A stretch of 64,000 nt of DNA, taken from positions 1,684,501 through 1,748,500 of the forward strand of contig NZ_CP117466.1 in the NCBI RefSeq assembly GCF_028621715.1, written 5' to 3'. The translations under genes and the position numbers were made by a program. This document shows positions 47,108 to 57,121 of the stretch, in pieces (the first letter of the stretch is position 1; each line of letters opens with the position of its first letter). The notes below the pieces were generated by a model, which saw nothing but the letters and a program-made list of their open reading frames with translations, did no database searches and had not been told where the DNA came from. Source of the DNA: Paracoccus marcusii. Lineage in GTDB: Bacteria > Pseudomonadota > Alphaproteobacteria > Rhodobacterales > Rhodobacteraceae.

Positions 47108-48973
47108 ATGCTGCACATCGATGACATCTCCTATTCCATCCAGGGCCGCCCGCTGTTCGCCGGCGCCTCGGCATCCGTGCCCGAAGGGCACAAGGTCGGC
47201 CTTGTGGGTCCGAACGGCGCGGGCAAGACGACGCTGTTCAAGCTGATCCGCGGCGAACTGGGCCTGGACGGCGGCGCCATCAGCCTGCCGACGCGCGCCC
47301 GCATCGGCGGCGTGGCCCAGGAATCGGCCGCGACCGCGCTGTCCGTGCTGGAGACCGTTCTGGAGGCAGACCAGGAACGCACCGCCCTGATGGCGGAATC
47401 GCTGACCGCGACGGACGCGCATCGCATCGCGGACATCCAGACCCGCCTGACCGACATCGATGCCTGGTCGGCCGAGGCCCGCGCCGCGACGATCCTGGAC
47501 GGGCTGGGCTTCGACACCGCCGACCAGCAGCGACCGACCAGCGACTTCAGCGGCGGCTGGCGGATGCGCGTGGCGCTGGCGGGGGTGCTGTTCGCGCAGC
47601 CCGACCTGCTGCTTCTGGACGAACCGACCAACTATCTGGACCTGGAAGGCGCGCTGTGGCTGGAGACCTATCTGGCCCGCTATCCGCACACGGTCATCAT
47701 CATCAGCCACGACCGCGGGCTGTTGAACCGCGCCGTCGGCCATATCCTGCATGTCGAGGACAAGAAGCTGACGCTGTATACCGGCGGCTATGACAGCTTC
47801 ACCCGCATCCGCGCCGAAAAGCGTGCATTGCAGGCCGCCGAGGCCAAGAAGCAGTCCGAGCGCCGCGCCCATCTGCAAAGCTTCGTCGACCGCTTTGGTG
47901 CCAAGGCCAGCAAGGCCCGCCAAGCCCAGGCCCGCGTCAAGGCGCTGGCCAAGATGGAGCCGATCACCGCGCCCGAAGAGGCCAAGTTCTTCCGCTTCAG
48001 CTTTCCCCAGCCTGAGGAGCTGTCGCCCCCCATCGTCGCGATGGAAGGGGTCAATGTCGGCTATGGTGACCGCACCGTGCTGTCGCGCCTGGGGCTGCGC
48101 ATCGATCAGGACGACCGCATCGCGCTGCTGGGCCGCAACGGCCAGGGCAAGTCGACGCTGTCCAAGCTGCTGGCCGGCCGCCTGACGCCGATGGCCGGCA
48201 AGGTGGTGCAGTCGAACAAGCTGCGCGTCGGCTATTTCGCCCAGCACCAGGTCGACGAGCTGTCGCTGGACGACACGCCGCTGGACCACATCCGCGCCGT
48301 GCGCCCGAACGAGGCGCAGGCGCGCCAGCGGGCCCGTTTGGCCGGTTTCGGCCTGATGGAGGCGCAGGTCGAGACCAAGGTCCGCGCCCTGTCCGGCGGC
48401 CAGAAGGCGCGCCTGTCGCTGCTGCTGGCCACGATCGACGCGCCGCATCTGCTGATCCTGGACGAACCGACCAACCACCTGGACATCGAAAGCCGCGAGG
48501 CCCTGTCCGAGGCGCTGAACGATTACACGGGCGCGGTCGTGCTGGTCAGTCACGACATGCACCTGCTGGGACTGGTCGCGGACCGGCTGTGGCTGGTCAA
48601 GGACGGCGCCGTCGCCCCCTACGAGGGCGATCTGGATGATTACCGCAAGTTCCTGCTGTCGGGCGACGCGCCCGCCGAGAAGTCCGGCGAGAAGACCCCC
48701 GAGGCGGCTAAGCCCGCCGCCCCGAAGAAGCCGAACCGCGATGCGGTGCTGGCCCTGCGGTCGGACGTGCGCAAGTCCGAGGAGCGGGTCCAGAAGCTGA
48801 CCGAGATGATGGGCAAGCTGGACGTCAAGCTGGCCGATCCGGGCCTCTACAACGATCCCTACGAGGCCGAGAAATGGGGCAAGAAGCGGGCCGAGGCCGT
48901 GCGCGCCCTGGCCTTTGCCGAGGAGCTGTGGATGGCCGCGCTGGAAAAGCTGGACGCGGCCGAAAAGGGCTGA
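47108..48973 (+). CDS. ABC-F family ATPase
   Basis: A 621-residue soluble ABC-F protein with two ABC domains and no membrane part. Walker A GPNGAGKTT (about 38) and GRNGQGKST (about 345); signatures FSGGWRMRV and LSGGQKARL; Walker B LLLLDEPTNYLD and LLILDEPTNHLD. A C-terminal charged coiled-coil (about 540-620) suggests the Uup/YheS branch. ABC-F proteins bind the ribosome E site and relieve stalling. ATG 47108 fits family starts; ATG 47090 is six codons upstream. Confidence 0.92.
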   Translation: MLHIDDISYSIQGRPLFAGASASVPEGHKVGLVGPNGAGKTTLFKLIRGELGLDGGAISLPTRARIGGVAQESAATALSVLETVLEADQERTALMAESLTATDAHRIADIQTRLTDIDAWSAEARAATILDGLGFDTADQQRPTSDFSGGWRMRVALAGVLFAQPDLLLLDEPTNYLDLEGALWLETYLARYPHTVIIISHDRGLLNRAVGHILHVEDKKLTLYTGGYDSFTRIRAEKRALQAAEAKKQSERRAHLQSFVDRFGAKASKARQAQARVKALAKMEPITAPEEAKFFRFSFPQPEELSPPIVAMEGVNVGYGDRTVLSRLGLRIDQDDRIALLGRNGQGKSTLSKLLAGRLTPMAGKVVQSNKLRVGYFAQHQVDELSLDDTPLDHIRAVRPNEAQARQRARLAGFGLMEAQVETKVRALSGGQKARLSLLLATIDAPHLLILDEPTNHLDIESREALSEALNDYTGAVVLVSHDMHLLGLVADRLWLVKDGAVAPYEGDLDDYRKFLLSGDAPAEKSGEKTPEAAKPAAPKKPNRDAVLALRSDVRKSEERVQKLTEMMGKLDVKLADPGLYNDPYEAEKWGKKRAEAVRALAFAEELWMAALEKLDAAEKG

Positions 48974-49100
48974 CGGCGGGGTGATCATCGCGCTGTTGCG
49001 AAAATGCGGCGCATGGCCCAGGATAAGACGCGGACAGGTTGTGCCTTGCGGGGCACGGCCATAGATACCCGGAAAGCCCTTTTTGCGCGGAATCGCCCCC

Positions 49101-49841
49101 ATGAAATATGCCTTGGCCCTTGCCGTCCTGTTCGCCGTTCCTGCCCATGCGCAGGATTTCGGGGCAACCGGGGGGCGCACGTTCTCGGTCGATCTGGGCG
49201 TCGGTGCGGCCCTGCGCCCGGCCTATCCCGGTGCCGAGGATGCCGAGGTCGCGCCGTGGATCATCTGGCGCGACGCGGGCTTCGGTCCGGTCGGTACGGC
49301 CCCTGCGCAGGGATTCTCGATCGCGCCGTCCTTTGGCACCGTGGGCAAGCGTGAAAGCAGCGACGACGCGGCCCTGACGGGGCTGGACGACATCGACCGC
49401 GCCTATGAGCTGGGCCTGCGGGTCAGCTATGGCGCGGGGCCGGTGACGGCCTATGGCAGCGTGCGCCGCGGGTTCGAGGGCCATGAGGGCATCACCGGAG
49501 AGGTCGGCGCGAAGTACCGCACCGAGCTGAGCGACCGCGTGACCCTGTGGTCCGGGGCCGAGGTCGTCTATGGCAATGACGACTTCAACAACACCTATTT
49601 CGGCGTGACGCCGGCCGAAAGCGTGACCAGCGGCCTGCCCGCCAGCGCCCCCGGCGGCGGTCTGAACGAGGCCGCGATCACCTTCGAGGCGCGCTATGCC
49701 ATCAACGACACCACCGCCGTCCTGGGCGAGGTGCGTTACGGCAAGCTGATCGGCGACGCCGGCGATTCGCCGGTCGTGCAGGAAGAATACCAGCCCTCGC
49801 TGCGCCTTGGCGTGACGCGTCGGTTCTCCTTCGGCTTCTGA
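49101..49841 (+). CDS. MipA/OmpV family outer-membrane protein
   Basis: A 246-residue outer-membrane beta-barrel of the MipA/OmpV family, with signal peptide 1-17 (LAVLFAVPAHA then QDF). Alternating beta-strand pattern, LGVGAALRPAYPGAEDAEV near 35 and RLGVTRRFSFGF at the end with the terminal Phe required for barrel insertion. MipA is a scaffold for murein enzymes in E. coli, but most family members have unknown roles. ATG 49101 begins the signal peptide. Strong terminator follows. Confidence 0.88.
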   Translation: MKYALALAVLFAVPAHAQDFGATGGRTFSVDLGVGAALRPAYPGAEDAEVAPWIIWRDAGFGPVGTAPAQGFSIAPSFGTVGKRESSDDAALTGLDDIDRAYELGLRVSYGAGPVTAYGSVRRGFEGHEGITGEVGAKYRTELSDRVTLWSGAEVVYGNDDFNNTYFGVTPAESVTSGLPASAPGGGLNEAAITFEARYAINDTTAVLGEVRYGKLIGDAGDSPVVQEEYQPSLRLGVTRRFSFGF

Positions 49842-49862
49842 TCGCCGCAGGGTCAGGGGATC

Positions 49863-49890
49863 GGGGTCGCGCGTGGCGCGGCCCCTTTTT
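49863..49890 (+). terminator. Intrinsic terminator after the MipA-family gene
   Basis: GGGGTCGCGC pairs with GCGCGGCCCC (one G-T wobble) around GTG, followed by TTTTT, 21 bases after the stop. Confidence 0.85.
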
Positions 49891-49922
49891 CTTGGCCAAA
49901 TGTTTTAAGCCTGAAATAATTT

Positions 49923-49962
49923 CTTGACAGGTCGCGCCCGCCTGTTGCGTTCTGGTGTCAAG
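49923..49962 (+). promoter_or_regulatory. Possible promoter/inverted repeat of the branched-chain importer operon
   Basis: CTTGACA (49923-49929) and TGTCAAG (49956-49962) form a perfect 7-bp inverted repeat; TTGACA is also an ideal -35, but the -10 at the matching distance is poor. The surrounding region is A/T-rich. Suggests an activator- or repressor-controlled promoter. Confidence 0.35.
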
Positions 49963-50018
49963 GCATCCGAACCGGGCCGCGACCAACGCGGTCCCCGCCA
50001 ACAGGGAAAGACCGCACC

Positions 50019-51182
50019 ATGACCCAGACCCGTTCGCTGATCGCGGCGCTTGCCGCAACGACCGCCCTGGCCGCCCCGGCCATGGCGCAGGACGACACGC
50101 TGACCGTGGGCGTGCTGCTGACCCTGTCCGGCCCCGGCGCCGTGCTGGGAGAGATGGCGCGCGACGGCTTCCTGCTGGCCGCAGAGGAGATCGGCGATCT
50201 GGGCGGCATCCCCACCGAGATCATCGTGGTCGACGACGAACAGAAGCCCGACGTCGCCGCCAACAAGGCCCGCGAACTGGTCGAGCGGAACGGCGCGGAC
50301 ATCGTGGTCGGGCCGATCTTCTCGAACGTCGCGGGCGCCATCGTGCAGCCGGTGACGCAGGGGGGCGGCATCCTGATCAGCCCGAATGCCGGCCCGTCGA
50401 ACCTGGCCGGGGCGGAATGCAACAAGGCCTTCTTCGCGACGTCCTATCAGAACGACCAGATGCACGAGGTGATGGGCGCCCATGCGCAGGCGCAGGGGTT
50501 CCAGAACGTCTTCCTGCTGGCCCCGAACTATCAGGCCGGGCAGGACGCGCTGGCGGGCTTCAAGAAAAGCTATACCGGCGGCGTCGCCGGAGAGATCTTC
50601 ACCCAGATGGGTCAGCTGGACTATTCCGCCGAACTGGCCCAGATCGCCGCGATGCAGCCCGATGCGGTCTTCGCCTTCATGCCGGGCGGCATGGGTGTGA
50701 ACCTGGTGCGCCAGTATCGCCAGGCCGGGCTGGAGGGCATCCCGTTCCTGTCGGCCTTCACCGTGGACGAGGCGACGCTGCCCGCGCAGGCCGAGGCGGC
50801 CCTGGGCTTCTTTGCCGGGTCGAACTGGGCGCCCGATCTGGACACGGCGGAAAACGCCGCTTTCGTCGCGGCCTATGAGGCGAAATACGGCCATGTACCC
50901 GGCGTCTATGCCATGCAGGGCTATGACGCGGCCCGCCTGATCGACGGCGCGCTGCGCAAGGCGGGCGGCACCGACCGCGACGCGCTGATCGCAGCGCTGG
51001 AGGGGGCGCCCTTCACCTCGGTCCGCGGCGATTTCAGCTTTGGTCCCAACCACTTCCCGATCCAGGACTTCTACCTGACCACGGTGGTGCAGCGCGAGGA
51101 CGGCAAATTCGCCACCTCGGTCGTCGAAAAGATCTTCGACGACTATCAGGACAATTACGCCGCCAACTGCCAGATGAACTGA
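50019..51182 (+). CDS. livK: Branched-chain amino-acid-type ABC importer, binding protein (LivK-like)
   Basis: A 387-residue periplasmic binding protein of the HAAT family. Signal peptide 1-23 (ALAATTALAAPAMA then QDD). Bilobed type I fold with LTVGVLLTLSGPGAVLGEM at the start and ISPNAGPSNLAG near 125. Substrate could be Leu/Ile/Val, other amino acids, amides or urea. First gene of a complete five-gene operon livKHMGF with four-base spacing to livH. Confidence 0.88.
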   Translation: MTQTRSLIAALAATTALAAPAMAQDDTLTVGVLLTLSGPGAVLGEMARDGFLLAAEEIGDLGGIPTEIIVVDDEQKPDVAANKARELVERNGADIVVGPIFSNVAGAIVQPVTQGGGILISPNAGPSNLAGAECNKAFFATSYQNDQMHEVMGAHAQAQGFQNVFLLAPNYQAGQDALAGFKKSYTGGVAGEIFTQMGQLDYSAELAQIAAMQPDAVFAFMPGGMGVNLVRQYRQAGLEGIPFLSAFTVDEATLPAQAEAALGFFAGSNWAPDLDTAENAAFVAAYEAKYGHVPGVYAMQGYDAARLIDGALRKAGGTDRDALIAALEGAPFTSVRGDFSFGPNHFPIQDFYLTTVVQREDGKFATSVVEKIFDDYQDNYAANCQMN

Positions 51183-51186
51183 GCCG

Positions 51187-52104
51187 ATGACCAGCCTGTT
51201 CCTGCTGCAGCTGCTGAACGGGGTGCAGCTGGGGGTCCTTCTGTTCCTGATCGCCGCCGGGCTGACCCTGGTCTTCGGGATCATGGATTTCGTGAACCTG
51301 GCCCATGGCGTGATCTACATGGTCGGCGCCTATCTGGTGGTGATGTTCGCGGGCATGACCGGCAGCTACGGGCTGGGCCTTCTGCTGACCCTTCCGGCAA
51401 CGCTGGTCATCGGGCTGGTGCTGGAGGCGCTGATCTTTCGCAGGCTCTATGACCGCCCGCATCTGGATCAGGTGCTGGCGACCTTCGGGCTGGTCATGGT
51501 GGTGACGGAGCTGGTGAAGATCATCTGGGGCCAGTCGCCGCTGTCGATCCTGCCGCCCGACGCGCTGTCGGGGTCGGTGCCGCTGGTGGGCGCGCTGCGC
51601 TATCCGGTGTTCCGGCTGGCGGTGATCGCGGCGGGGCTGGCGGTCGCGGTGGGGCTGTGGCTGGTCATCACGCGCACCCGCATCGGCATGCGCCTGCGGG
51701 CGGGGGCCACGAACCGCGCGATGGTGGGGGCGCTTGGCGTCGATATCGGGCGGCTGTTCACCGTCATCTTCGCCTTTGGCGCGATGCTGGCAGGGTTCGC
51801 GGGGGCGATGGTGGCACCCATCCTGTCGGTCGATCCGGGGATGGGGGAAAGCGTGCTGATCCTGGCCTTCGTGGTGATCGTCATTGGCGGTATCGGCTCG
51901 GTCAAGGGCGCCTTCGCGGGCGCGCTGCTGGTGGGGATCGTCGACACGCTGGGCCGCAGCTTCGGCCCGATCATCCTGCGCGCGGTGATGGAGCCGTCCG
52001 CCGCCGCCCAGACCGGGCGCGTGCTGGCGCCGATGCTGGTCTATGTGCTGATGGCCGCGATCCTGGCCGCCCGGCCGCAGGGCCTGTTCGGAGCGCGCCC
52101 ATGA
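51187..52104 (+). CDS. livH: Branched-chain-type ABC importer permease (LivH-like)
   Basis: A 305-residue permease with about eight helices. LLNGVQLGVLLFLIAAGLTLVFG at the start and GIMDFVNLAHGVIYMVGAY near 30 are the LivH signatures; the conserved GGIGSVKGAFAGALLVG occurs near 235. Overlaps livM by four bases (ATGA). Confidence 0.92.
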   Translation: MTSLFLLQLLNGVQLGVLLFLIAAGLTLVFGIMDFVNLAHGVIYMVGAYLVVMFAGMTGSYGLGLLLTLPATLVIGLVLEALIFRRLYDRPHLDQVLATFGLVMVVTELVKIIWGQSPLSILPPDALSGSVPLVGALRYPVFRLAVIAAGLAVAVGLWLVITRTRIGMRLRAGATNRAMVGALGVDIGRLFTVIFAFGAMLAGFAGAMVAPILSVDPGMGESVLILAFVVIVIGGIGSVKGAFAGALLVGIVDTLGRSFGPIILRAVMEPSAAAQTGRVLAPMLVYVLMAAILAARPQGLFGARP

Positions 52105-53045
52105 CCCGCTGGTTGATGCGCCGCCGGGTGGCGGCCTGGGCGATCTTCGGCGGTTTCGCCCTGTTGCCGCTGGTCGCGGCGCTGACGGGGGACCCCTATC
52201 TGGTGGTGGTGGCGACGCGGATCCTGGCCTTCGCCATGGCCGCCTTGGCGCTGGACCTGATCCTGGGCTATGGGGGCATGGTCAGCTTTGGCCACGCGGC
52301 CTATCTGGGCATCGGCGCCTATGCGGTGGCGATCCTGTCGCGCGCGGGCATCACCGATCTGGGCGCGCATCTGGGCGTGGCGGTGGTCGCGGGTGCGGGT
52401 TTCGCGCTGGTCACCGGGGCGATCAGCCTGCGCACGCGGGGCATCTATTTCATCATGATCACGCTGGCCTTCGCACAGATGGCCTATTTCTTCTTCGTCT
52501 CGCTGTCGGCCTATGGCGGCGATGACGGGGTGACGCTGACGGCGCGGTCGACCGTGCTGGGGCAGGACTGGCTGGCCGATGATCGGGTGCTCTATTACGC
52601 GGCGCTGGCGATGCTGGCGGGGCTCTATCTGCTATGTGTCGCGATCACCGGGTCGCGGTTCGGGCGGGTGCTGACCGGGGCGCGGGAAAACCCGCTACGG
52701 ATGCAGGCGGTGGGCTTCACCCCCTTCCGGTTCCAGCTGACGGCCTTCGTCATTTCGGGGGCGATGACGGCCATCGCCGGGGTGATCCTGGCCAATCAGG
52801 CCAACTTCGTCTCGCCCTCCTACATGAACTGGCACCGCTCGGGGGAACTGGTGGTGATGGTCGTCCTGGGCGGCATCGGCAACCTGCTGGGCGCCATCGC
52901 CGGGGCGACACTGGCGCTGCTGCTGGAGGAATGGCTGGCGCTCTTCACCGAACATTGGCGGCTGATCTTCGGCACGCTGCTGATCCTGGTCGTGCTGTTC
53001 TCGCGCGACGGGCTTACGGGGCTGTTCAGGGGGCGCGGGAAATGA
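52101..53045 (+). CDS. livM: Branched-chain-type ABC importer permease (LivM-like)
   Basis: A 314-residue permease with ALDLILGYGGMVSFGHAAYL near 50, the LivM equivalent of the LivH signature, and GGIGNLLGAIAGATLALLLE near 255. Starts with the ATG overlapping the livH stop; its stop overlaps the livG ATG. Confidence 0.92.
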   Translation: MTRWLMRRRVAAWAIFGGFALLPLVAALTGDPYLVVVATRILAFAMAALALDLILGYGGMVSFGHAAYLGIGAYAVAILSRAGITDLGAHLGVAVVAGAGFALVTGAISLRTRGIYFIMITLAFAQMAYFFFVSLSAYGGDDGVTLTARSTVLGQDWLADDRVLYYAALAMLAGLYLLCVAITGSRFGRVLTGARENPLRMQAVGFTPFRFQLTAFVISGAMTAIAGVILANQANFVSPSYMNWHRSGELVVMVVLGGIGNLLGAIAGATLALLLEEWLALFTEHWRLIFGTLLILVVLFSRDGLTGLFRGRGK

Positions 53046-53781
53046 GCCTTCTCTCCGTGCGCGGGTTGCGCAAATCCTATGGTGCGCTGAAGGTTACCGA
53101 CGATCTGGACCTGGAGGTCACCGAGGGCGAGCTGCACGCCATCATCGGCCCGAACGGCGCGGGGAAATCCACGCTGATCGCGCAGCTGTCGGGGCAGGCG
53201 GGGTCGGATGCGGGCTCGGTCCGTTTTGCGGGGGCCGAGATGATGGGTCGCCCCATGCCCGCGCGGGTTCGGGCGGGCATGTCGCGCAGCTTCCAGATCA
53301 CCTCGATCCTGCCGGGCTTCACCGTGCTGGAGAACGTGGCCACCGCCGTGCAGGCCCATGCGGGCAGCAGCTTCCGCTTCTTCGCCCCCGTCGCACGGGA
53401 CAACGGCCTGAACGCACAGGCGCGGGACGCGCTGTCTCGCGTGGGTCTGGCCGACCGCGCCGACACCCGCGCCGGCAGCCTGTCGCATGGAGAGAAACGT
53501 GCGCTGGAGCTGGCCATCGCCCTGGCCACAAGGCCGCGCCTTCTGCTCTTGGACGAGCCCTTGGCCGGGACCAGCGGGGCAGAGGCCGAGCGTCTGGTCC
53601 AGGTCATGGCAGGCCTGAAGGGGCAGGTGACGCTGGTGCTGATCGAACATGACATGGACGCGGTCTTTGCGCTGGCCGACCGGGTCAGCGTGCTTGTCTA
53701 TGGCCGGATCATCGCGACCGGCACGCCCGATCAGGTCCGCGCCGACCCGGCGGTGCGCGCCGCCTATCTGGGGGATGCGTG

Positions 53782-53782
<1 letters not shown>
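53042..53782 (+). CDS. livG: Branched-chain-type ABC importer ATPase (LivG-like)
   Basis: A 246-residue ATPase. Walker A GPNGAGKST near 38, signature LSHGEKRALELAIAL, Walker B LLLLDEPLAG, and the insert MSRSFQITSILPGFTVLENV typical of LivG. The His replacing the second Gly in the signature is common in LivG. Stop shares a base with the livF ATG. Confidence 0.92.
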
Positions 53783-54468
<686 letters not shown>

Positions 54469-54527
54469 CGGACGCACATCCCCCTTTACCGGCGCGGCCT
54501 GCGCGACATAATAAGATGCATTGGTCT

Positions 54528-54552
54528 GCGGCGACTGCCGCCCGTTTTTTTT
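54528..54552 (+). terminator. Intrinsic terminator of the livKHMGF operon
   Basis: GCGGC-GACT-GCCGC stem, then CCG and eight Ts (54545-54552). Located just before the lipoprotein gene, so that gene likely has its own promoter or depends on readthrough. Confidence 0.75.
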
Positions 54553-54564
54553 CAGGAATTCATC

Positions 54565-54933
54565 ATGCGTCCGTCCGCGCGAATCGTGACCCTCGGTCTT
54601 GCTTTCGCGCCGCTGATGCTGGCCGCCTGCCGAGTCGATGCCGGCGGAGGCGGTGAGGCACCGACCGTCCAATGCGCCCCGGCCCAAGGTGTGGACATGG
54701 TCCAGGCCGATGCCCTGTGCGACGCGCTGCGCGCCCAGGACCCCAAGGGCGGGATTCGCCTGCGCGTCCTGGCCACGGGGCCCACGGCGTTGTCGGCACA
54801 GCTGGACCGCGTGACCGACCAGGGCGACCGGCCCGGCCAGCGGATGGATTTCAGCGTCACGGACCGGGACCTGCAGCCCGACGATTTCACCAGCTTTGCC
54901 CGCGACCTGCTGCGATACGGGTTGCCCGATTAG
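54565..54933 (+). CDS. Small lipoprotein, unknown
   Basis: A 122-residue protein with a lipoprotein signal: LMLAAC near residue 22 (lipobox Leu-Ala-Ala-Cys), then a Gly-rich linker. Mature part has two further cysteines (VQCAPA, ALCDAL) that could form a disulfide, and ends with a beta-rich acidic segment (DFSVTDRDLQPDDFTSF). It ends 15 bases before the M10/RTX protease gene, on the same strand. I do not recognise a family; see the finding on this pair. Confidence 0.75.
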   Translation: MRPSARIVTLGLAFAPLMLAACRVDAGGGGEAPTVQCAPAQGVDMVQADALCDALRAQDPKGGIRLRVLATGPTALSAQLDRVTDQGDRPGQRMDFSVTDRDLQPDDFTSFARDLLRYGLPD

Positions 54934-54948
54934 GAAAGAGCCGCACGC

Positions 54949-57045
54949 ATGTGCCAGATCTGCGCCAACCTTCGTCCCTATGACAAATCCTGCGCCGGGT
55001 CGGAGTTCGCGGGTTCCACCGTCGATCTGCTCAGCGCGACGCTGCGCGAACAGGGCGACGCGCCGGGGGGACGGGGAACCCCCTATCGCATGGCGCCGGG
55101 GGACGTGTTCAACGGCACGGTCGGATTTTCGGGCGACAACGACTGGGTGGCCGTCCGTCTGGAGGCCGGCACGACCTATCGAATCGCCCTGAACGGCATC
55201 AGCCTGTCGGACCCCCTGCTGGAACTGCGCGGCCCCGATGGCCGCGTGGTCGCCGTGAACGACGACGGGGGGCCGGGGCTGGACAGCCTGATCACCATCG
55301 CGCCCACGCAGACCGGGACCTATTACGTGAACGCGGGCGCCTATTCCGCGGGCACCGGCAGCTATCAGCTGGTCGTGACCGAGGCGCCCGTGCCCCGGCC
55401 CGCCCCGATGGCAGAGCTGGCCACCTATCTGACCGACGGCTTCTGGGCCGATACCGGACAGTCCGCGCGGTCCTTCGACATGTCGCGCGACAACATCATC
55501 ACCTATGACTTCAGCGGCCTGACGCCGCAGGGCCGGGCGCTGGCGCGCGACGCGATGCAGGCCTGGTCGGCAGTCGCCAATCTGCGCTTCGTCGAACAGC
55601 GCGGCGATGCCGACATCACCTTCGACGACAACCAGGACGGGGCCTTTGCCCAGTCGACGATCATGGGCGGGCGCATCCTGCGGTCGTCGATCAACGTCTC
55701 CACGGACTGGATCTCGCAGGATGGCGCACGCATCGGCACCTATTCCTATCAGACCTACGTGCACGAGATCGGTCACGCGCTAGGCCTGGGGCACCAGGGC
55801 CTCTATAACGGCAGCGGCAATTTCGCCGATGACGCGTGGTTCGTGAACGACAGCTGGCAGGCCTCGGTGATGTCCTATTTCGGCCAGGACGAGAACCCCA
55901 ACATCGCCGCCAGCGGCGCCTATCTGGCGTCGCTGATGCCCGCCGACATCATCGCCATCCAGCGCCTGTACGGCGCCGCGGGTGCGGGGTCGCTGACCGC
56001 GGGCAACACGGTCTATGGCGTGGGCCATACGCTGGGCAGCAGCTGGCTGGGGCGCGTGTTCTCGGCCCAGGACGGGGGCTCTCATCAGACCGTCCAGAAC
56101 GCGCGCGGCGTGGCGATGACCATCTATGACGCAGGCGGCCATGACGTTCTGAACTTCTCCAACGACGGACAGGCGCAGCGGGTCGATCTGCGTCCCGGGG
56201 CCATGTCGGACATCTATGGCCTGCGCGGCAATCTGCAGATCGCCCAGAACACCGTGATCGAGGGCTATGTCGCAGGATCGGGCAATGATGCGGTCCATGG
56301 CAACGCTGCCGGCAACGTCCTGCGCGGCATGGGCGGCCACGATCGGCTGTCGGGCGGATGGGGCAACGACATCCTGCATGGCGGCGCGGGGAACGACACC
56401 CTGCTGGGGGATGTCGGTGCGGACCGGCTGTTCGGCGATGCCGGGAACGACGTGCTGACCGACCTGCAGGGCGACAATGCGATGGCGGGCGGGACAGGGG
56501 ACGATCGCCTGACCGCGGGGGCCGGACGCGACAGCCTTTATGGCGACGATGGCGCGGACATCATCCTTGCGGGGGCGGGCGACGATTTGATCCGGGGCGG
56601 GGCGGGGTTCGACACGGTCCGCGCCGGTGCCGGCCATGATCGGGCCGAGGGCGGCCTGGGCAACGACATCGTCGATGGCGGCTGGGGCAACGACCGCCTG
56701 TTCGGCCAGCAGGGCAACGACACGATGGTCGGCGGGCTGGGGGCTGATTCGATGGCGGGCGGACTGGGCGCGGACACGTTCCGGTTCTTCTCTGCCGCCG
56801 ACAGCAGCCTTGCCGCGCCGGACCTGATCGTCGATTTCGACCCCGATCGGGACGTGATCGACCTGCGGGCGCTGGATGTCGACTATGTCGGACGCGGGCC
56901 GCTGGCGGGGGATGCCGCGGTGCGGTGGGACCACGCGAACGGGATGACCCGCGTGCTGGTCGACGTGGACGGCGACCGCCTGCCGGACATGCTGATCCGC
57001 CTGAGCGGCAGGCTGCAGCTGGACGCCGACAGCTTCCTGCTGTGA
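54949..57045 (+). CDS. Type I-secreted M10 (serralysin-like) metalloprotease with PPC and RTX repeats
   Basis: A 698-residue exoprotease. Order: N-terminal MCQICANLRPYDKSC cysteine motif, PPC domain (about 45-145), M10 peptidase domain with HEIGHALGLGH at 272-282 (three zinc His, catalytic Glu) and Met-turn SVMSYF near 306-311, then about ten RTX nonapeptide repeats (about 440-610, e.g. GGAGNDTL) that bind Ca2+, and a C-terminal secretion region ending in hydrophobic residues. No Sec signal peptide, as expected for type I secretion. No ABC/MFP export genes are in the window. Confidence 0.9.
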   Translation: MCQICANLRPYDKSCAGSEFAGSTVDLLSATLREQGDAPGGRGTPYRMAPGDVFNGTVGFSGDNDWVAVRLEAGTTYRIALNGISLSDPLLELRGPDGRVVAVNDDGGPGLDSLITIAPTQTGTYYVNAGAYSAGTGSYQLVVTEAPVPRPAPMAELATYLTDGFWADTGQSARSFDMSRDNIITYDFSGLTPQGRALARDAMQAWSAVANLRFVEQRGDADITFDDNQDGAFAQSTIMGGRILRSSINVSTDWISQDGARIGTYSYQTYVHEIGHALGLGHQGLYNGSGNFADDAWFVNDSWQASVMSYFGQDENPNIAASGAYLASLMPADIIAIQRLYGAAGAGSLTAGNTVYGVGHTLGSSWLGRVFSAQDGGSHQTVQNARGVAMTIYDAGGHDVLNFSNDGQAQRVDLRPGAMSDIYGLRGNLQIAQNTVIEGYVAGSGNDAVHGNAAGNVLRGMGGHDRLSGGWGNDILHGGAGNDTLLGDVGADRLFGDAGNDVLTDLQGDNAMAGGTGDDRLTAGAGRDSLYGDDGADIILAGAGDDLIRGGAGFDTVRAGAGHDRAEGGLGNDIVDGGWGNDRLFGQQGNDTMVGGLGADSMAGGLGADTFRFFSAADSSLAAPDLIVDFDPDRDVIDLRALDVDYVGRGPLAGDAAVRWDHANGMTRVLVDVDGDRLPDMLIRLSGRLQLDADSFLL

Positions 57046-57054
57046 GGCGGCCCG

Positions 57055-57078
57055 CGCGGGGCTTGCAAATTCCCCGCG
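57055..57078. terminator. Hairpin between the protease and YedE-type genes
   Basis: CGCGGGG and CCCCGCG pair perfectly around a ten-base loop, ten bases after the protease stop; no T-tract. Could be a weak terminator. Confidence 0.45.
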
Positions 57079-57121
57079 ACCGGGTCCATCTGCCTGCCAA
57101 CACCGATGACAAGGACCGGCC

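Noticed and set aside
54565..54933. Lipoprotein as a serralysin inhibitor (Inh family)
   Set aside because: Length fits, but the sequence lacks the Inh pattern and has a lipobox, and inhibitors usually follow the protease gene; kept as unknown.
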